Part shown: positions 49,111 through 60,865 of the stretch, piece after piece
Layout of the letters: each line of letters begins with the position of its first letter
How positions within the stretch are numbered: position 1 is the stretch's first letter
DNA from: Sphagnum magellanicum
Lineage: Eukaryota > Streptophyta > Sphagnopsida > Sphagnales > Sphagnaceae
Assembly (NCBI GenBank): GCA_021904315.1
Contig: CM038920.1
Coordinates: 4,960,001 to 5,024,000 of the forward strand
Direction of reading: 5' to 3'
Length of the DNA: 64,000 bases
Notes under the pieces: generated by a model
What the model was told of the DNA's origin: nothing
Databases searched by the model: none
The model's input: the letters and a program-made list of their open reading frames with translations, nothing else
Position numbers and translations under genes: made by a program

Positions 49111-49945
49111 CAAAGTGCACGAGTAATTTGCAAGAACCCGTGTCCATAAATAGCTATTACATGAAATGTTAGTTCACTCAAGAGAAATAAGAAAACAAAT
49201 TCGAACCACCAAATCTAGCAATCTGATCAACCTGAAAAAAAATTCTTCAGGCCTACAAATAACCTTATTTTGTTGAACATTGAAAATAATGATTCCTTTC
49301 TAACATTTCCCATTGATATTTTTAAAACTCTCACAAACCTACCAAACCTTATTACACATGTAATTATTAGTTCACTCAAGATAACTAAGAAAAAAAAACA
49401 TTTAAGCCACCAAATCCAACAATTTTATTGACCATAACAGGTTTTTACACACCTACACATAAGCCTACTCTACACCCTCTATATATTAATGCACTATTAC
49501 TCTAACCAGTAATATAACCCTTGTCTATTAAAAACCAGCACACCTAAATGTAATTTGTGAGAAAATATTTAAAACAAAGTGCACATGTAATTTACAAGAA
49601 CACTGTCTATAAATAGTTATTAGGCATGAACTGTGAACCGCCAACCCTTAGTTCACTCAAGTTAACTATTTAAAACACCAAATTCAGTGATCCCATCGGT
49701 TTAAAACAATTCTTCAAACCTACACACAACCTTGTTTTGCTGAACATTGAAAATAATGGTCGCTTTCTATCATTTTCATTGGTCCTCTAGAAGTCTCGCA
49801 AACCTACCAAACCCTATTAGGTACACATTTAACAATTAATTTACTCAAGGTAACTAAGGAAAACAATTCAAACCATGGAATCCAGTAATTTCATTGATCA
49901 TAACATTTATTCTGCACACCTACACACAAGTCTACTCATAACCCC
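49111..49945. repeat. 464-bp tandem duplication
   Basis: The segment starting CAAAGTGCACGAGTAATTTG at 49,111 recurs from 49,575 (CAAAGTGCACATGTAATTTA). The two share CATAAATAGYTATTA, GTTCACTCAAG, TTCTTCAxRCCTACA, GAACATTGAAAATAATG and CACAAACCTACCAAACC-type blocks in the same order. Within each unit the GTTCACTCAAG block occurs twice, suggesting an older shorter duplication. No gene is present. Confidence 0.75.
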
Positions 49946-50046
49946 TCGTCTGTATAGAGAGAGGATTAAAAAGGATGACCTACACAACCAGTGTTTTTTT
50001 CGGTTTTGTTTCCAATTTTGTGATGTAACCAAACTGGCCTTCTTAT

Positions 50047-50101
50047 CTATAGCCAAATTTGATTAAATTTGACAAGAAAATTTAACCAAATTTGGCTATA
50101 G
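50047..50101. repeat. near-perfect 24-bp hairpin
   Basis: CTATAGCCAAATTTGATTAA(ATTT) at 50,047-50,070 is the reverse complement of 50,078-50,101 except at one position, with a 7-base loop. The compact stem looks like the tip of a MITE or foldback element. It is very AT-rich, which argues against a transcription terminator role in a plant. Confidence 0.75.
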
Positions 50102-51000
50102 AATAGATATGAAAGTGATTTTTCAAAAATCTTTTTATGTTTTGGCTGCCTCGATTGGAACCATTGGTTATTTTCAAAATCAAATACCTGCCGAACACTG
50201 TACACTGCCTGGACCCTGAGAGGGGGCCAATTTTTGGAGCCCTTTTTTTTTTTGGTGTTGGAAAACCTTTTAGTTATTTGTGTCACTAAAATATGAAAAA
50301 GTAAAAATCACAGGTTTTTTTTTTTTTTTTTCAGGCACACCTAAAGAGGCAGTAAGTGCTAAGGAAATCAAATAAATAAAAGGATGATATAAGTCCTCGT
50401 AAATTCAATCTTAATAATACTAATGTTTCCCTTTTATTTTCTTGAATTACCACTAAAAATTCTGTTTTTCTCATTTTTAAGTATTGCATAAGAGAGTCTA
50501 TAGCCTATCAATTGTTATGGATAATAAGTACCCACCAAGGATTTTTTCAGAATTTTTTTTGGGGACACAAATGGAGAAATCTACTGCAAGAAAAATTGAA
50601 AAACAACCAGCCTAGGGTGGCCCTTTTTTTTCCAGATTTTTTTTGTTTTTGAATTACACAAATGGAAAAAATCATTGCAAAGAGATAAAACAGCACAACT
50701 GCAAGGGGAGCGTGGGAAGCACTCAACCTACACAATTAACCTAATGCATCCTTAGGGGGACCATCATGGCACCATCTAACAAATGTACCCTCCAGTAGAT
50801 AACCAAGTTTCTACCCCACATCTTGTGGAAAAACTTCAGAACACTAACAGTTTTTTTCTAGTAGAGCCAAAGCAACTACCCCAGCCCTGCCATAATCCAG
50901 CAGGCCATTTCATATGTTGTAGATTCGTTCTTGTACTCATGCATTCTCCTGAGTTTGGGAACACCCTTGGACTCACATCCTTGGGTGCTCCTCCCTTAGG
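50102..51000. other. intergenic, no gene recognised
   Basis: AT-rich DNA with T and A homopolymers (for example 50,313-50,330). Nothing else identified. Confidence 0.4.
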
Positions 51001-51553
51001 AGAACACACTCGTGTGAGAACCTACAACTCTCTTTTTAGTTCCTCACAATTTTGTCCTTTCATAGAAAAAAATAAATTACATAGGAACATGGGAACATAT
51101 AAAATTGGGGGAAGTTCCCCTGGCATAATGGCCGAGGGTTCTTCTGCTGGGGGAGGTCCCTCAAAATACACATAAAAATAAAAAGGGAGTTGTTTACGGT
51201 TTTCTGACTGTTCTTGATATGGCAACTCTCCCTATTGAAGACTATGTCACTTCTTTCAACCCAAATAACCCAAAAAATTATGCCTCAAAGTAGGGACCAA
51301 AGGCCCATGACTTTGTGAAATCACCTTGGCACTATGTCTCAACAAAGTTGTTATACTTCCATTGCATCAAAGCTACATGCGGTTCTGAATGGGGGGGGGG
51401 GGTGGTAATACATCAAGCAATTGAGGATGATGTGGGTGAGCTCCCATGCTCTTTGAGCATACTAACAAGGCCAAAACTCTCTGTTGAATCAATTCCTCTG
51501 CATAACTCTTGTTGGTCGATAAATATATGTTTAAAAATCATTTCGTTTTTCAT

Positions 51554-51778
51554 CTACTCCTCCGATGACGCGGCGAAAAAATGATATTCCCAAAACTTGC
51601 AGCCATGGTCCACCTCAGTATTTGCTTTAGTTCTCCACATGTTTATAGCAATCGCCTTATTCCACATAACCCAAATAAAACCAGCCTCCTTACTTTGTTG
51701 CTTTTGCCAAGTGTTCAACCATTTGAGCCTAAAATTTGGTAGCAGCAGACTAGAGTATCTTTTTGCAGCAATATTCAA
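51554..51778 (-). pseudogene. possible non-LTR (LINE) reverse-transcriptase tail remnant
   Basis: Minus-strand frame with LPNFRLKWLNTWQKQQ, FIWVMWNKAIAINMWR and a later Cys. The spacing of F-W-x-x-x-x-K-A followed by a basic segment resembles the zinc-binding tail that follows reverse transcriptase in plant LINEs (zf-RVT). Only about 75 codons survive and the surrounding frames are broken. It could equally be chance similarity. Confidence 0.25.
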
Positions 51779-51828
51779 TTTAGGCTTCTATTTTCTCAAC
51801 AATTTTAGACGGAAGGATAATGAGTAAA

Positions 51829-54410
51829 AGAACAATTCAACCCCTCCTTTCTGCTCATAAAATCCCTGGGTCCACCTGAAGCTCTTTTGGCTTACCGCAA
51901 TACAACATGAACAGTGTTTTCTTTTGCCCTTTCCTAATCCTAACAATTTTAACTTGCATCATCTTTCCTTTAACCCTCGACAAGGCAAAGCAAAAGACCA
52001 ATCATCAGGATATAAGACAACATCTTGTGGGTAGGACTGGGACACAGTCATTGTCAAGTGGCATGGAATTAGTGTTGTGAGAAGAAGGGTGCTGAAGGCC
52101 TCAGGCTGGAGGATCCAAGGGAAGCAACTCAAACACTCCTTTCAAAGTGGGTGTTACATGCTCTTGAACTCATATAATCCAACATACAATGTTTCCTTGA
52201 ATTTCATTTAAATGAATATCAACCCCACAAAGATGGGAAATGGTTTTCTAGCCTCAAATGGTGCTTATAACAAGACTACTAGAGGGGTCCTAGGTCCTCA
52301 ATTTGAAATAGGGTTGGGAAAACTTGGGTTGAAATAATGAAGGAGGTGTGAATAGATCCCTAAAACATCATAAAACATTCTCACAACTAATTTTTAGTGG
52401 AATTAAGTAGTGTAGTTGTGCAAGGAAGGCTTTTCAAAGAAAAAGTTTGTAGAATTGTCTTTGAAAAGTTAGAGATCAATTTTAGATGTGTGAATTGTTA
52501 GAGACAAGGCATTGTGTGAGGGGAAGAATTGAAGAAAAAAGTTGACATTTTTATTTAAGAAGAGTTGATATATTCCATAGTTGTGTCAAAATTGGAAGAG
52601 AAATGTGGAGGGTTGTTATGGTCCTTTGATGGAACTTGCTTGAACAAAAAATGAGTTGGAATAGATGAAGGACTTCGGTAATCTAGTTCTAGAAATTATG
52701 TTTCAAACCTTTCCTTCTTTTAGTTTAAAATGCAACCATAAGATATATAGGTGATAGACATTTTTAAAAAGGTGGAAGTATTTTCAATGTGGTCAAAATC
52801 ACTATATATTAGTGGCCGATTCAAAGATTCAATGTTGGCCACACTGGCTTTCATGGCATTGAACAAATTGAAAACAAAAATAAAAGCATCTAATAATAAC
52901 CAATATTCTTGAGTTTGGTTTAAAATACACTACCTAAACAATTGCAAGGAATGTATTCGTAATTGTTTCAGCCACAGCCCAAGTTTAGCCCACTAACAAT
53001 TTTGAAAACAAGTGTAAAGTTTATTATTGTCCATAACATATGGAAATTACATTTCAATATTCAAAAGTTCCTTGAAACAAATTGTGTTTTCATAGGCATC
53101 TTAAGCATCTTCATCGACAACCATGCAATGATATAAACATCTTTCCATTCTTACCTCCATTTCCCTGAGTTTTTAGTCCAAGTAATAATTTTTTGCATTG
53201 ATGTTTGAACAAACTTCAAATTGACTAGAGTTTGAAAAATCTTGACAAATTTTAGCATCACTAATGGCATATTGAATTGCCTTTGACATTGCATGGCCAA
53301 AACATGATCCTACAAATGGGGTAGGGAGTTGAAGGGGAGAACACAAAACTATTCACTTTAAGGCATTAGTCAATGTGTTCAGATTGGAACATTTCTTTAA
53401 CATAAATGATGACTTTGTCAAACAAACCAAATGAATCTAATAAAATTTTTACCTAGTTTACCATGGTTGCACTAGTTGTATTTTTCATTTCAAAAAAACC
53501 CAATAGTAACATGGGTGGGTTCCCAAGAACTATTGATAAAGTTGATAACCATAACAAATGTGACACGCATTGTGTGACATCCAAAGATCAAAAAAGGTTG
53601 TGCATGTAATATAAGAAGTAAAAGTTGGGAGAACATGTCATTTTTCCTTGGTTTTTGTCATAATATTTGGAAGGACTTCATTCACCATTTGCCTTTGAGA
53701 TGGAAATTGAACTCACCCACGTTGACAAAAAACTAAATGCTTTAGCCATGGATTTTTCACAAATGACAAAGGACAATATCTTTTAACAATGTATAACATC
53801 AAATCTTCCAAAAAAATATGTTTGTGTTGGGTTTGATTTTGCACAAGGTTTTTGATTGCCAAAAGAATCTATAATCTAAGGAGGAAAAATTTTCTTTTTA
53901 TTTGTAACTTGTCTTTCATTGACAATTTTCGCCATTCTTTGTAGCAAAAATAACCCCCACCTCTTATACACTTCGAGATGTTCATTAAAAACATGTTTTT
54001 TCAATGAGCTTGTACCATGGTCTTTATTTTAGTTTAAAAGCCTTTTTATGCTTCCCTTGGGATAACTTCCTAACATCCATTTACACTATAGAAAGGTGAC
54101 ATAAAACACATCGTAATAGTTGTGGATTGTAAGAATTTATTACAACAAGCCCATTAACAACAAAAAAACCCTAGTAATGAAAGGTGTAATGGAAAGGGTT
54201 TAATAACTTTTGATTAGTTTGGAGTTGTGGAATGAGAAGTTGCCAAATTGCTTCCATATCAAGATTAAATGCCTTTTTTGATCCAATAGGGGGTGATCCA
54301 ATTTAAGGCGACATTACGTGATGACATAAATTCATCATGTTTATTACACATTTCAGCTATCACACTTGGTGATGCCATCCTTATAACCGCATACATAAAA
54401 GTCCACAAAA
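51829..54410. other. intergenic, no gene recognised
   Basis: About 2.6 kb without an open frame of 60 codons or more, AT-rich, probably decayed repeat DNA. No tRNA-like or other RNA gene was recognised. Confidence 0.45.
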
Positions 54411-54419
54411 AGTTATGAA

Positions 54420-54538
54420 ATATAGCCAACAAAGAATAACAAAAAACAACTATAACAATAATTGCAATAGTAGTAACAATAACAATAATAGTAATTGTAA
54501 TAGTAGTTGTAACAACAATTGCAATAATCTGAAAAACA
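54420..54538. repeat. AATAGT/AACAAT microsatellite, left part
   Basis: A degenerate trinucleotide array (AAC, AAT, AGT, ATT mixtures) continues in kind at 55,111-55,370 on the other side of the LTR fragment, so the LTR copy lies inside one microsatellite. Hydrophobic open frames on the minus strand are translations of this repeat. Confidence 0.7.
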
Positions 54539-55110
54539 ATTTGACTCTCGACCATTAAAAGTTAGGAATCAATCCAACCCCGGTGCGTGCAGGTGGAATA
54601 TGACACACCATTGGAAAGCTCTTGAGGAGAGCTATAAGTTTGCTTAGACCTCATCCCAATCGGAGTTCTGAGCAAAGAGTTATGATCTCGCAAAGTCTTG
54701 GGAGTCCAAACTGGGATAATTTCCGGACTCCTCCTTGGGAGTCTCGAGACAAAAAGCCATTTGGATGTAAGTGCTTCAGAGAGACACATAGTATACTATA
54801 TGGGGGAAGGTGGTGGCTTCCCCCGAATCCAGCTCGTGGCGAATCTTGTGAGTCTAGAGTTGCCCGTGGTTTGTCCTAGCATCAAAGGTGCTCCAAAAAA
54901 TGAACTAACCAATTTGTTGGTTGGTTTGATGCAGGTTTGAGTAAGGAAGTAAAGCTTATCACTTTTCCTAGTCCCATCTCGGAGCTTCAGCATGCCCTTC
55001 TACCTTTTCTAGTGCTGAGAGCTAGGAGCGTGCCCCGAGTTCTTCACAATTCTACTGTTTGAATAATTGAGGCCCATCTTGGGCTTAACTAGGAACTTGG
55101 GAGTGCGTCA
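54539..55110. mobile_element. 5'-truncated LTR copy of the nested family
   Basis: Starts inside the family at TTTGACTCTCGACC and runs to GAGTGCGTCA, sharing ACTATATGGGGGAAGGTGG and CTTCCCCCGA with the other copies. The first few hundred bases of the LTR are missing, so no target duplication can be read. Its flanks are the two halves of a microsatellite. Confidence 0.8.
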
Positions 55111-55370
55111 AAAGACCCCAATAGCAAAAACACTAACAATAATAGAAGTAAAAATAATAGTTAAAGTAACAACAATAATAATAGAAGTAACAGTAACATC
55201 AATAAAAATAACATCCAATGTAGTAATAGAAACAACAAGAGAATAGAAGTAATAGTAGTAGTAATAGTAAAAGTAATAGAAGCACTCATAGTAGCAAAAA
55301 CAATAATAAAAGTACCAATAATAGTAAAAGCAACAATAATAATAATAGAAACAATAACAACAAACTATAA
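55111..55370. repeat. AATAGT/AACAAT microsatellite, right part
   Basis: Continuation of the array at 54,420-54,538, with AATAATAG, GTAATAGTA and AACAACAATAATAATAG units. Confidence 0.7.
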
Positions 55371-56630
55371 ATTTAATTTCTATTCTACATTGCAAAGATA
55401 ATAATAATTGGTTTTATGTTGTTATTGTCTTTGTACAATTAAAAATTGAGTTGGACTTTGTAAAAAAAAAGAAAAGAAAGAAAGAAATGATGTGTACAAA
55501 AACTTGAGCTGACACTTGTAAAAAAAAGGAAAAAAAACAAGGGATTAAAAAAAAATACTTGATGAAGCTAAAGTTGTGAAACTCTTGTTGCAAACCACAT
55601 ATGTAATGATGTCGTCACCAAAGCAATCACAGTTGATTGTCGACAAGCTACAACTAGAACAAACTTTCAAGAAGAAATGAGAAAACATAATTGCAAACTA
55701 TTTAAAAATTCTAACTTGACAAGATCCAAGTGTTAGAATTTAAAACCAACACACAACCATGTTGGTGATTATCTTGAAAACTTGAATTAATCTCTACAAG
55801 AAAAAAAGAAGATGAAATTGAGAAAAAATACCTAATGAAGTTGAAGCTATGAAACCCTTTTCACAAATTGCATTTACAATGATGTTATGGCCAACATAAG
55901 TAATGAACTGTTGCAAAGTTACAATTAGAGTGAAGTTCTAAAGGTCTTGCCACCAAAACAAAAGCAATGAATGACCTCACCAAAGCAATGGAATTGTGAA
56001 TTACTATGAAGCTACAACCAAAGCGAAGCTCTTAAAACATTGTCACCAAGACAAAAGTAATGAATTGTTGCAAAGCTACAACTTGAGTGAAGTTCTTAAG
56101 AGAAAATGAGGAAGTATCAAGCTATTGGAAAGAGATGTTGCAAAATACAAAAAGAGCAAAGCTATTGAAAGAAAAGTGATGGGATGAAAAACGGAGAACC
56201 CCTAAACCCTAATAATACATAAAAACCTAAAAGCTAAACCCAAACCCATTTTAGACTTTGAAAGTTGAGGACGTCCCAAAGGTTTAATGTTTATCGAAAA
56301 TATGCAGGTAGTAAGTTTCGAGTTCTACCCTGGTTCTACTGTCAGTGACAGTTCACTAGTAAGGGTACTACATTGATTCCAATGTGAGTGACAGTTCACA
56401 ATTAAGGGTCCTACATTGAGTTCAAGAAAACACATTCAATCAGGTCAGGTTCTGAAAACCCGGATCCAGAACTGCCGGTTCTGACACTTGGATCCGGGTA
56501 CCTGCACAACTTTGGTTTTTACCTCTCTCATGTTTTACCATTTCTGTTTTAGATGTGATGCTAATTTTGTCTAGTGCTTTTTACACTAATTTCTTCTTCT
56601 AAAGATTTGGTTGCAACATTTTTTGTGTGG
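55371..56630. other. intergenic, weak internal repeats
   Basis: Several imperfect copies of GAAGCTACAAC and GTCACCAAxxCAAAAGCAATGAA between 55,560 and 56,110 suggest an old tandem duplication of about 100 bp. The GTGACAGTTCAC segment also appears twice (56,344 and 56,390). No gene. Confidence 0.45.
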
Positions 56631-56631
56631 A

Positions 56632-57430
56632 TATGTTTTACTATCATTTCTTTTTAGACGTAGGCTAGTATAACCTCGTTTCCTCTAGCGATTTACTATC
56701 ATTTCTTTTGGGTTTGCTGGAAAAATCTTTTTCTCTTTCTAATTTACAATCATTTTCCATGTACTTTTGCCCTTTCTTGAAGCCAAACTTAGAAAGAAAC
56801 CTTTTTCTCTTATCCCTTACATTTCCTTTGTTTTTTCTTTTCCCCCTGCTGAATCTAAACCTGTAAAGAGCACCTGTTTCTCTTATCATTTACTGTCGTT
56901 TCCCTTGTTCTTTTCCCCCTTGTTAACCTAAACCGGTAAAAAACTCCCCCCCCCTGCTTATTAGCTTAACCTAAACGTGTAACTAAATCTTTTTCTCTTA
57001 TCGTTCAGGTACTGTTATTTCCCTTTTTCTTTTCCCCCTCCTGAACGTAAAACCTAGACAGACAAGAGGAAAATCTTATCGGTTACTGTCATTCCCGTTT
57101 TACTTTTTACCCCTCCTGAACCTAGACCTGTAAAGAAACCCCGCTGCTTATTAGCTTAACCTAAACCTGTAAGTAAACCGTTTTCTCTTATCGTTTTACC
57201 GTCACTTCCAGTTTTCCAAGCCCCCCCCTCCCCGACCCCCTAAACCTAGCCTTAGGTGAACCTAAACCTGTAAAGAAAGCCTTTTTTTTTTTCTTATCGT
57301 TTACCACTCTCATTTCCGCTTCTTTTGACCCCCTTGTGAACCCTAGACTTGGGTGAACCTACACAAGTAAAGAAAAAGTTTTTTCTCTTATCGTTTACTG
57401 TCACGTCTCCTTTTCTCTTTTGCCTTCTTT
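56632..57430. repeat. minisatellite upstream of the LWD gene
   Basis: Roughly nine imperfect units of 60-120 bp share AACCTAAACCTGTAAAGAAA, TTTTTCTCTTATCGTTTACT, GTCATTTCC and CTTTTCCCCCTCCTGAACC. Units are seen near 56,690, 56,750, 56,800, 56,880, 57,000, 57,080, 57,190, 57,300 and 57,390. The array ends about 1.5 kb upstream of the LWD start codon. Confidence 0.8.
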
Positions 57431-58982
57431 TGCCCCCTCCTCAACCTAGACCTGTAAAGAAATCCTCCCCACCGGGTCCTCTCCACTGCTTTGTGTAAAG
57501 AAATCCCGTGTACACTCTTGACCAGAGAGTTTGGTGGTGGAAGTGTTTCTCGCTCAATTCGTGTTTTGCAGAACATTCAGGAGCTTCTTGGTGATGCATC
57601 GGGAAGCATTTTGCTGGAAAGAATTTTCAGGCAATAAGCAAAGAGGCGGTGGCGAAGCCAGGAAATTATGTGAGGTACCTATTGTCACTCCTTGCGTCTC
57701 TGTGTGTGTTTATTTGCTTATTCTTCTTTTGTTCTTGGAGAGGAATATAAGCTGCAAGCGAGCTTATTGCATAGCGTCGTAACGGCAATCACAGGGTTTT
57801 CGAGAAGAAGACAGGCATTTGTGATTTTCGTGTAGTAATATTACTACTGTGTGTTGCTGGAGCATCGGAGAGTCAAATATTCTTTTGCACTTCTTGGTTG
57901 CACAGACAGGTCTGGAACGACATCACTTGCTACTTTTTTTTTCTTTTTTTGGTCTTTTTTTTCGTTTCGTGTTTGATAAAACGAAGAAGCTCAATCCAAT
58001 AAGTTTTCATTTTGTTACACTGTATCTATTCGCATCCTATCGGTAATACTTCTCTGTTTTTATTTTTGTGGCAGTTTTTCTAGTCTTTTACTGCTGGAAC
58101 TCGGAACTGACACTTTGTTTTCACTTGTCTCACCACGTGGTCAGGTTCTATCAGGAAAATCTCGAGTTTAAAAAATTAAAAAAAAAAGAAAAAATCTCAC
58201 AGAGAAGGATGCTTTTCAATCTTCTTCCTGGAATATTTGTCTTTGAGGAATGAAAGTTTGTTTTGAAGTTTAGTTCCAAATATGAGGGATACGATCCAGA
58301 GTCCTGAAAGTTTCGGTTCAAATGAAGAATAACATATTGAAGGAAGTTTGAATCAGAGTCCTGAAAGTTTCGATTCAAATGAAGAACAACATACCAAATG
58401 AAGTTTGTTTTAAAGTTTAGTTCCAAATATGAGGGAGGTGATCCAGAGTTCTGAAACTTTTGGTTCAAATAAAGAATAACACATTCAAGATAAAGAACTT
58501 ATTGGAAGGCACTGCCATACAAGCAAGTGGTCAGTTAAATTGCTGTGTATATAGGACCTTGAAAATTTCAATGTGAAATTGTCATCAAACCAGCTCCCTA
58601 TGTATGTCTCATACCATGACCTAAATTTGAACTCTGATTGATCAGTCAAGCAATTATATGTGCCTTACACAATGCTAAATTTCATGGAGCTCTTCACCTT
58701 CATGGCTGTGCAAAATTGCAGATATGGAAGTACCATGTGCAGGATGATAGGACTACTGTAGATTGACTGCTTACTAACTACAGAATGGGAATTGTGCTCA
58801 TAGTCGTGAACTGATTTCTACTATATGTAAATTTGAGATCATTTTTTGTGAGTTTTGTGGTTACACAGATACAGATACAATGGATGATGCACAATTGTAG
58901 TTGTAAATGTAAGCTCAAGAAGCTGAAGAAGCACTAGGAGCTCTTTCAGTAAGTTTGCTTTTGTGCGGGGGCTTTTGTCCTC
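57431..58982 (+). promoter_or_regulatory. putative promoter and 5' UTR region of the LWD gene
   Basis: A less AT-rich stretch follows the minisatellite and leads to the start codon at 58,983. Short frames here carry no domain. A 5' UTR intron is possible, with several GT and AG sites, but cannot be fixed. The part at 58,248-58,492 is itself repetitive (separate entry). Confidence 0.35.
58248..58492. repeat. imperfect tandem repeat in the LWD upstream region
   Basis: Three copies of a unit with GATCCAGAGTCCTGAAAGTT, TCGGTTCAAATGAAGAA and AACATA, two of them preceded by GAAGTTTGTTTTGAAGTTTA and CCAAATATGAGGGA. Lies 490-735 bases upstream of the LWD start codon. Confidence 0.75.
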
Positions 58983-60865
58983 ATGGCCCATGAACAAGGC
59001 ATGGACATTTATGGGCCAGATCAGCAGCGGCGGTCTGAGATTTATACCTATGAGGCTCCTTGGCTCATCTATGGGATGAACTGGAGTGTGCGCAAAGACA
59101 AGCTCATGCGTCTTGCTATTGGTTCCTTCATCGAGGATTTCAGGAACAAAGTTGAAATTGTGCAGCTTGATGATGAGACCTGTGATTTCAAGGCAGATCC
59201 AAAGCTTTCATTTGATCATCCCTATCCAACAACAAAGATCATGTTCATCCCAGACAAAGACTGCCAGAAACCTGATTTGTTGGCTACAACAGGAGATTTC
59301 TTGCGGATATGGCAAGTAAGGGGTAGCCTTACACTTCCAACTCTTGTTTTCATGTATAACCATCACAGGTTCAAGCAACATGGTTCTCAACCAAATTTAT
59401 GGTGTCTTAGGCTTGTACCTGCAAGGTATGCAACTGCATGGTGCTGTTTAAAGTGAAACAGTGGATGAACTGGGGTTCTTAGAGTGCTTTCTTCTTTTCC
59501 CTGGAATGTACCAATCTCAATTGTCATGCATGCCTGAATTCTTCCAGTATTATTGTCATCCTAATAACGACTTTTTGAACATAGAGTGGAGTGGGCAAAC
59601 ATTTTTGAAGGAAAGAGATATGACCCCAATGATTATTCTGCTTCAACGTGGTAGCCCCAGCAAGCAGCTGCATATTGCACTGGCTTTTTCCATGTGATTT
59701 TAGTGCTGGGCCTTTAAGCAGACTAAACTTTTACAGAACTTCTTTTCTATGAACAACATATGATCAAAATTAGGCAGTTCTTTGTACTCCCAAAGAGAGT
59801 ATTTTCCAGCACCTTATTTAACATTGTTCACTAAGATTTGTTGCTATTCTGACATCTACCATCACTGTCTGCCAAAGTTGGACATGTTGTAGGAAGTTTT
59901 ATCTCCATTTGTTTGGTTTTGTTTAAGTCTTTGTAAAATGCGTTGGCAAGTAATACAAGAGGGGTTTTTGCAGGTGCATGATGACCGGGTGGAGCTGAAG
60001 AGCCTTCTGAATAATAACAGGCACAGTGAATTTTGTGCTCCTTTGACATCTTTTGACTGGAATGAGGTGGAGCCTAAACGTTTAGGAACCTCCAGCATTG
60101 ACACAACATGTACAATCTGGGATATTGAGAAGGAAATGGTTGACACACAACTCATTGCTCACGACAAAGAAGTTTATGATATTGCATGGGGAGGTGCTGG
60201 GGTTTTTGCCTCTGTCTCTGCAGACGGTTCTGTGCGTGTGTTTGATCTGCGAGACAAGGAGCACTCAACAATCATTTATGAGAGTGCACAACCTGATACT
60301 CCCCTCTTGCGCTTGGGCTGGAATAAGCAGGACCCCCGATACATGGCAACTATTTTGATGGACAGCTCCAAAGTGGTCGTGCTAGACATCCGGGTTCCAA
60401 CAGTTCCTGTTGCGGAGCTTCAACGGCACCAAGCATGTGTTAATTCTGTTGCATGGGCCCCTCACAGCCCTTGCCACATTTGCACGGCTGGGGATGACTC
60501 CCAGGTACGTGGTTTTTTCCATCCCAGTTCATGGAAGGTGTGCATGAGGTGTAGCGCATAAAGCAGTGATCTCTTCAGTTTATGGATCACTCATATGTTG
60601 TGCTTACCCTGTGTAGTGATTCTATGGCTCTAACACCAGAGCATACTGATACTGGTGTGTCCATGTTGGGGCACAACATTATCATCGTATTTTGCAGGCT
60701 TTGATTTGGGATTTGTCATCCATAAGCCAACCTGTTGAAGGCAACTTAGATCCAATTCTAGCCTACACAGCAGGTGCAGAGATCAACCAGTTGCAGTGGT
60801 CATCAATGCAGCCTGACTGGGTTGCAATTGCTTTCTCCAGCACACTCCAAATCTTGCGTGTTTGA
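58983..60865 (+). CDS. LWD: LWD/TTG1-type WD40-repeat protein
   Basis: Scaffold WD40 protein. In flowering plants LWD proteins act with TCP factors in the circadian clock, and the sister TTG1 bridges MYB and bHLH factors. Exons are 58,983-59,315, 59,974-60,504 and 60,698-60,865, all phase 0 with GT-AG, giving 343 aa. The length fits LWD. The start [20 protein letters not shown] leads into [20 protein letters not shown], the LWD signature. Later segments include [90 protein letters not shown] and the C-terminal [15 protein letters not shown]. Four to five WD repeats can be counted, with the DDE/AWAP-type ends. The mix of LWD-like start and an LAIGSF segment resembling TTG1 fits a lineage where the two are not yet split, which is an inference. 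Nuclear and cytosolic location is expected. Confidence 0.95.

Noticed and set aside
54265..54555. Ile/Val/Thr-rich minus-strand frame resembling membrane segments
   Set aside because: Same microsatellite array; composition explained by trinucleotide repetition.
55108..55395. Tyr/Cys/Phe-rich minus-strand frame
   Set aside because: Translation of an AAT/AAC/AGT microsatellite, not a gene.
56632..57430. Interstitial telomere repeat
   Set aside because: AACCTAAACC resembles telomeric sequence but never occurs as tandem CCCTAAA; the unit is 60-120 bp.
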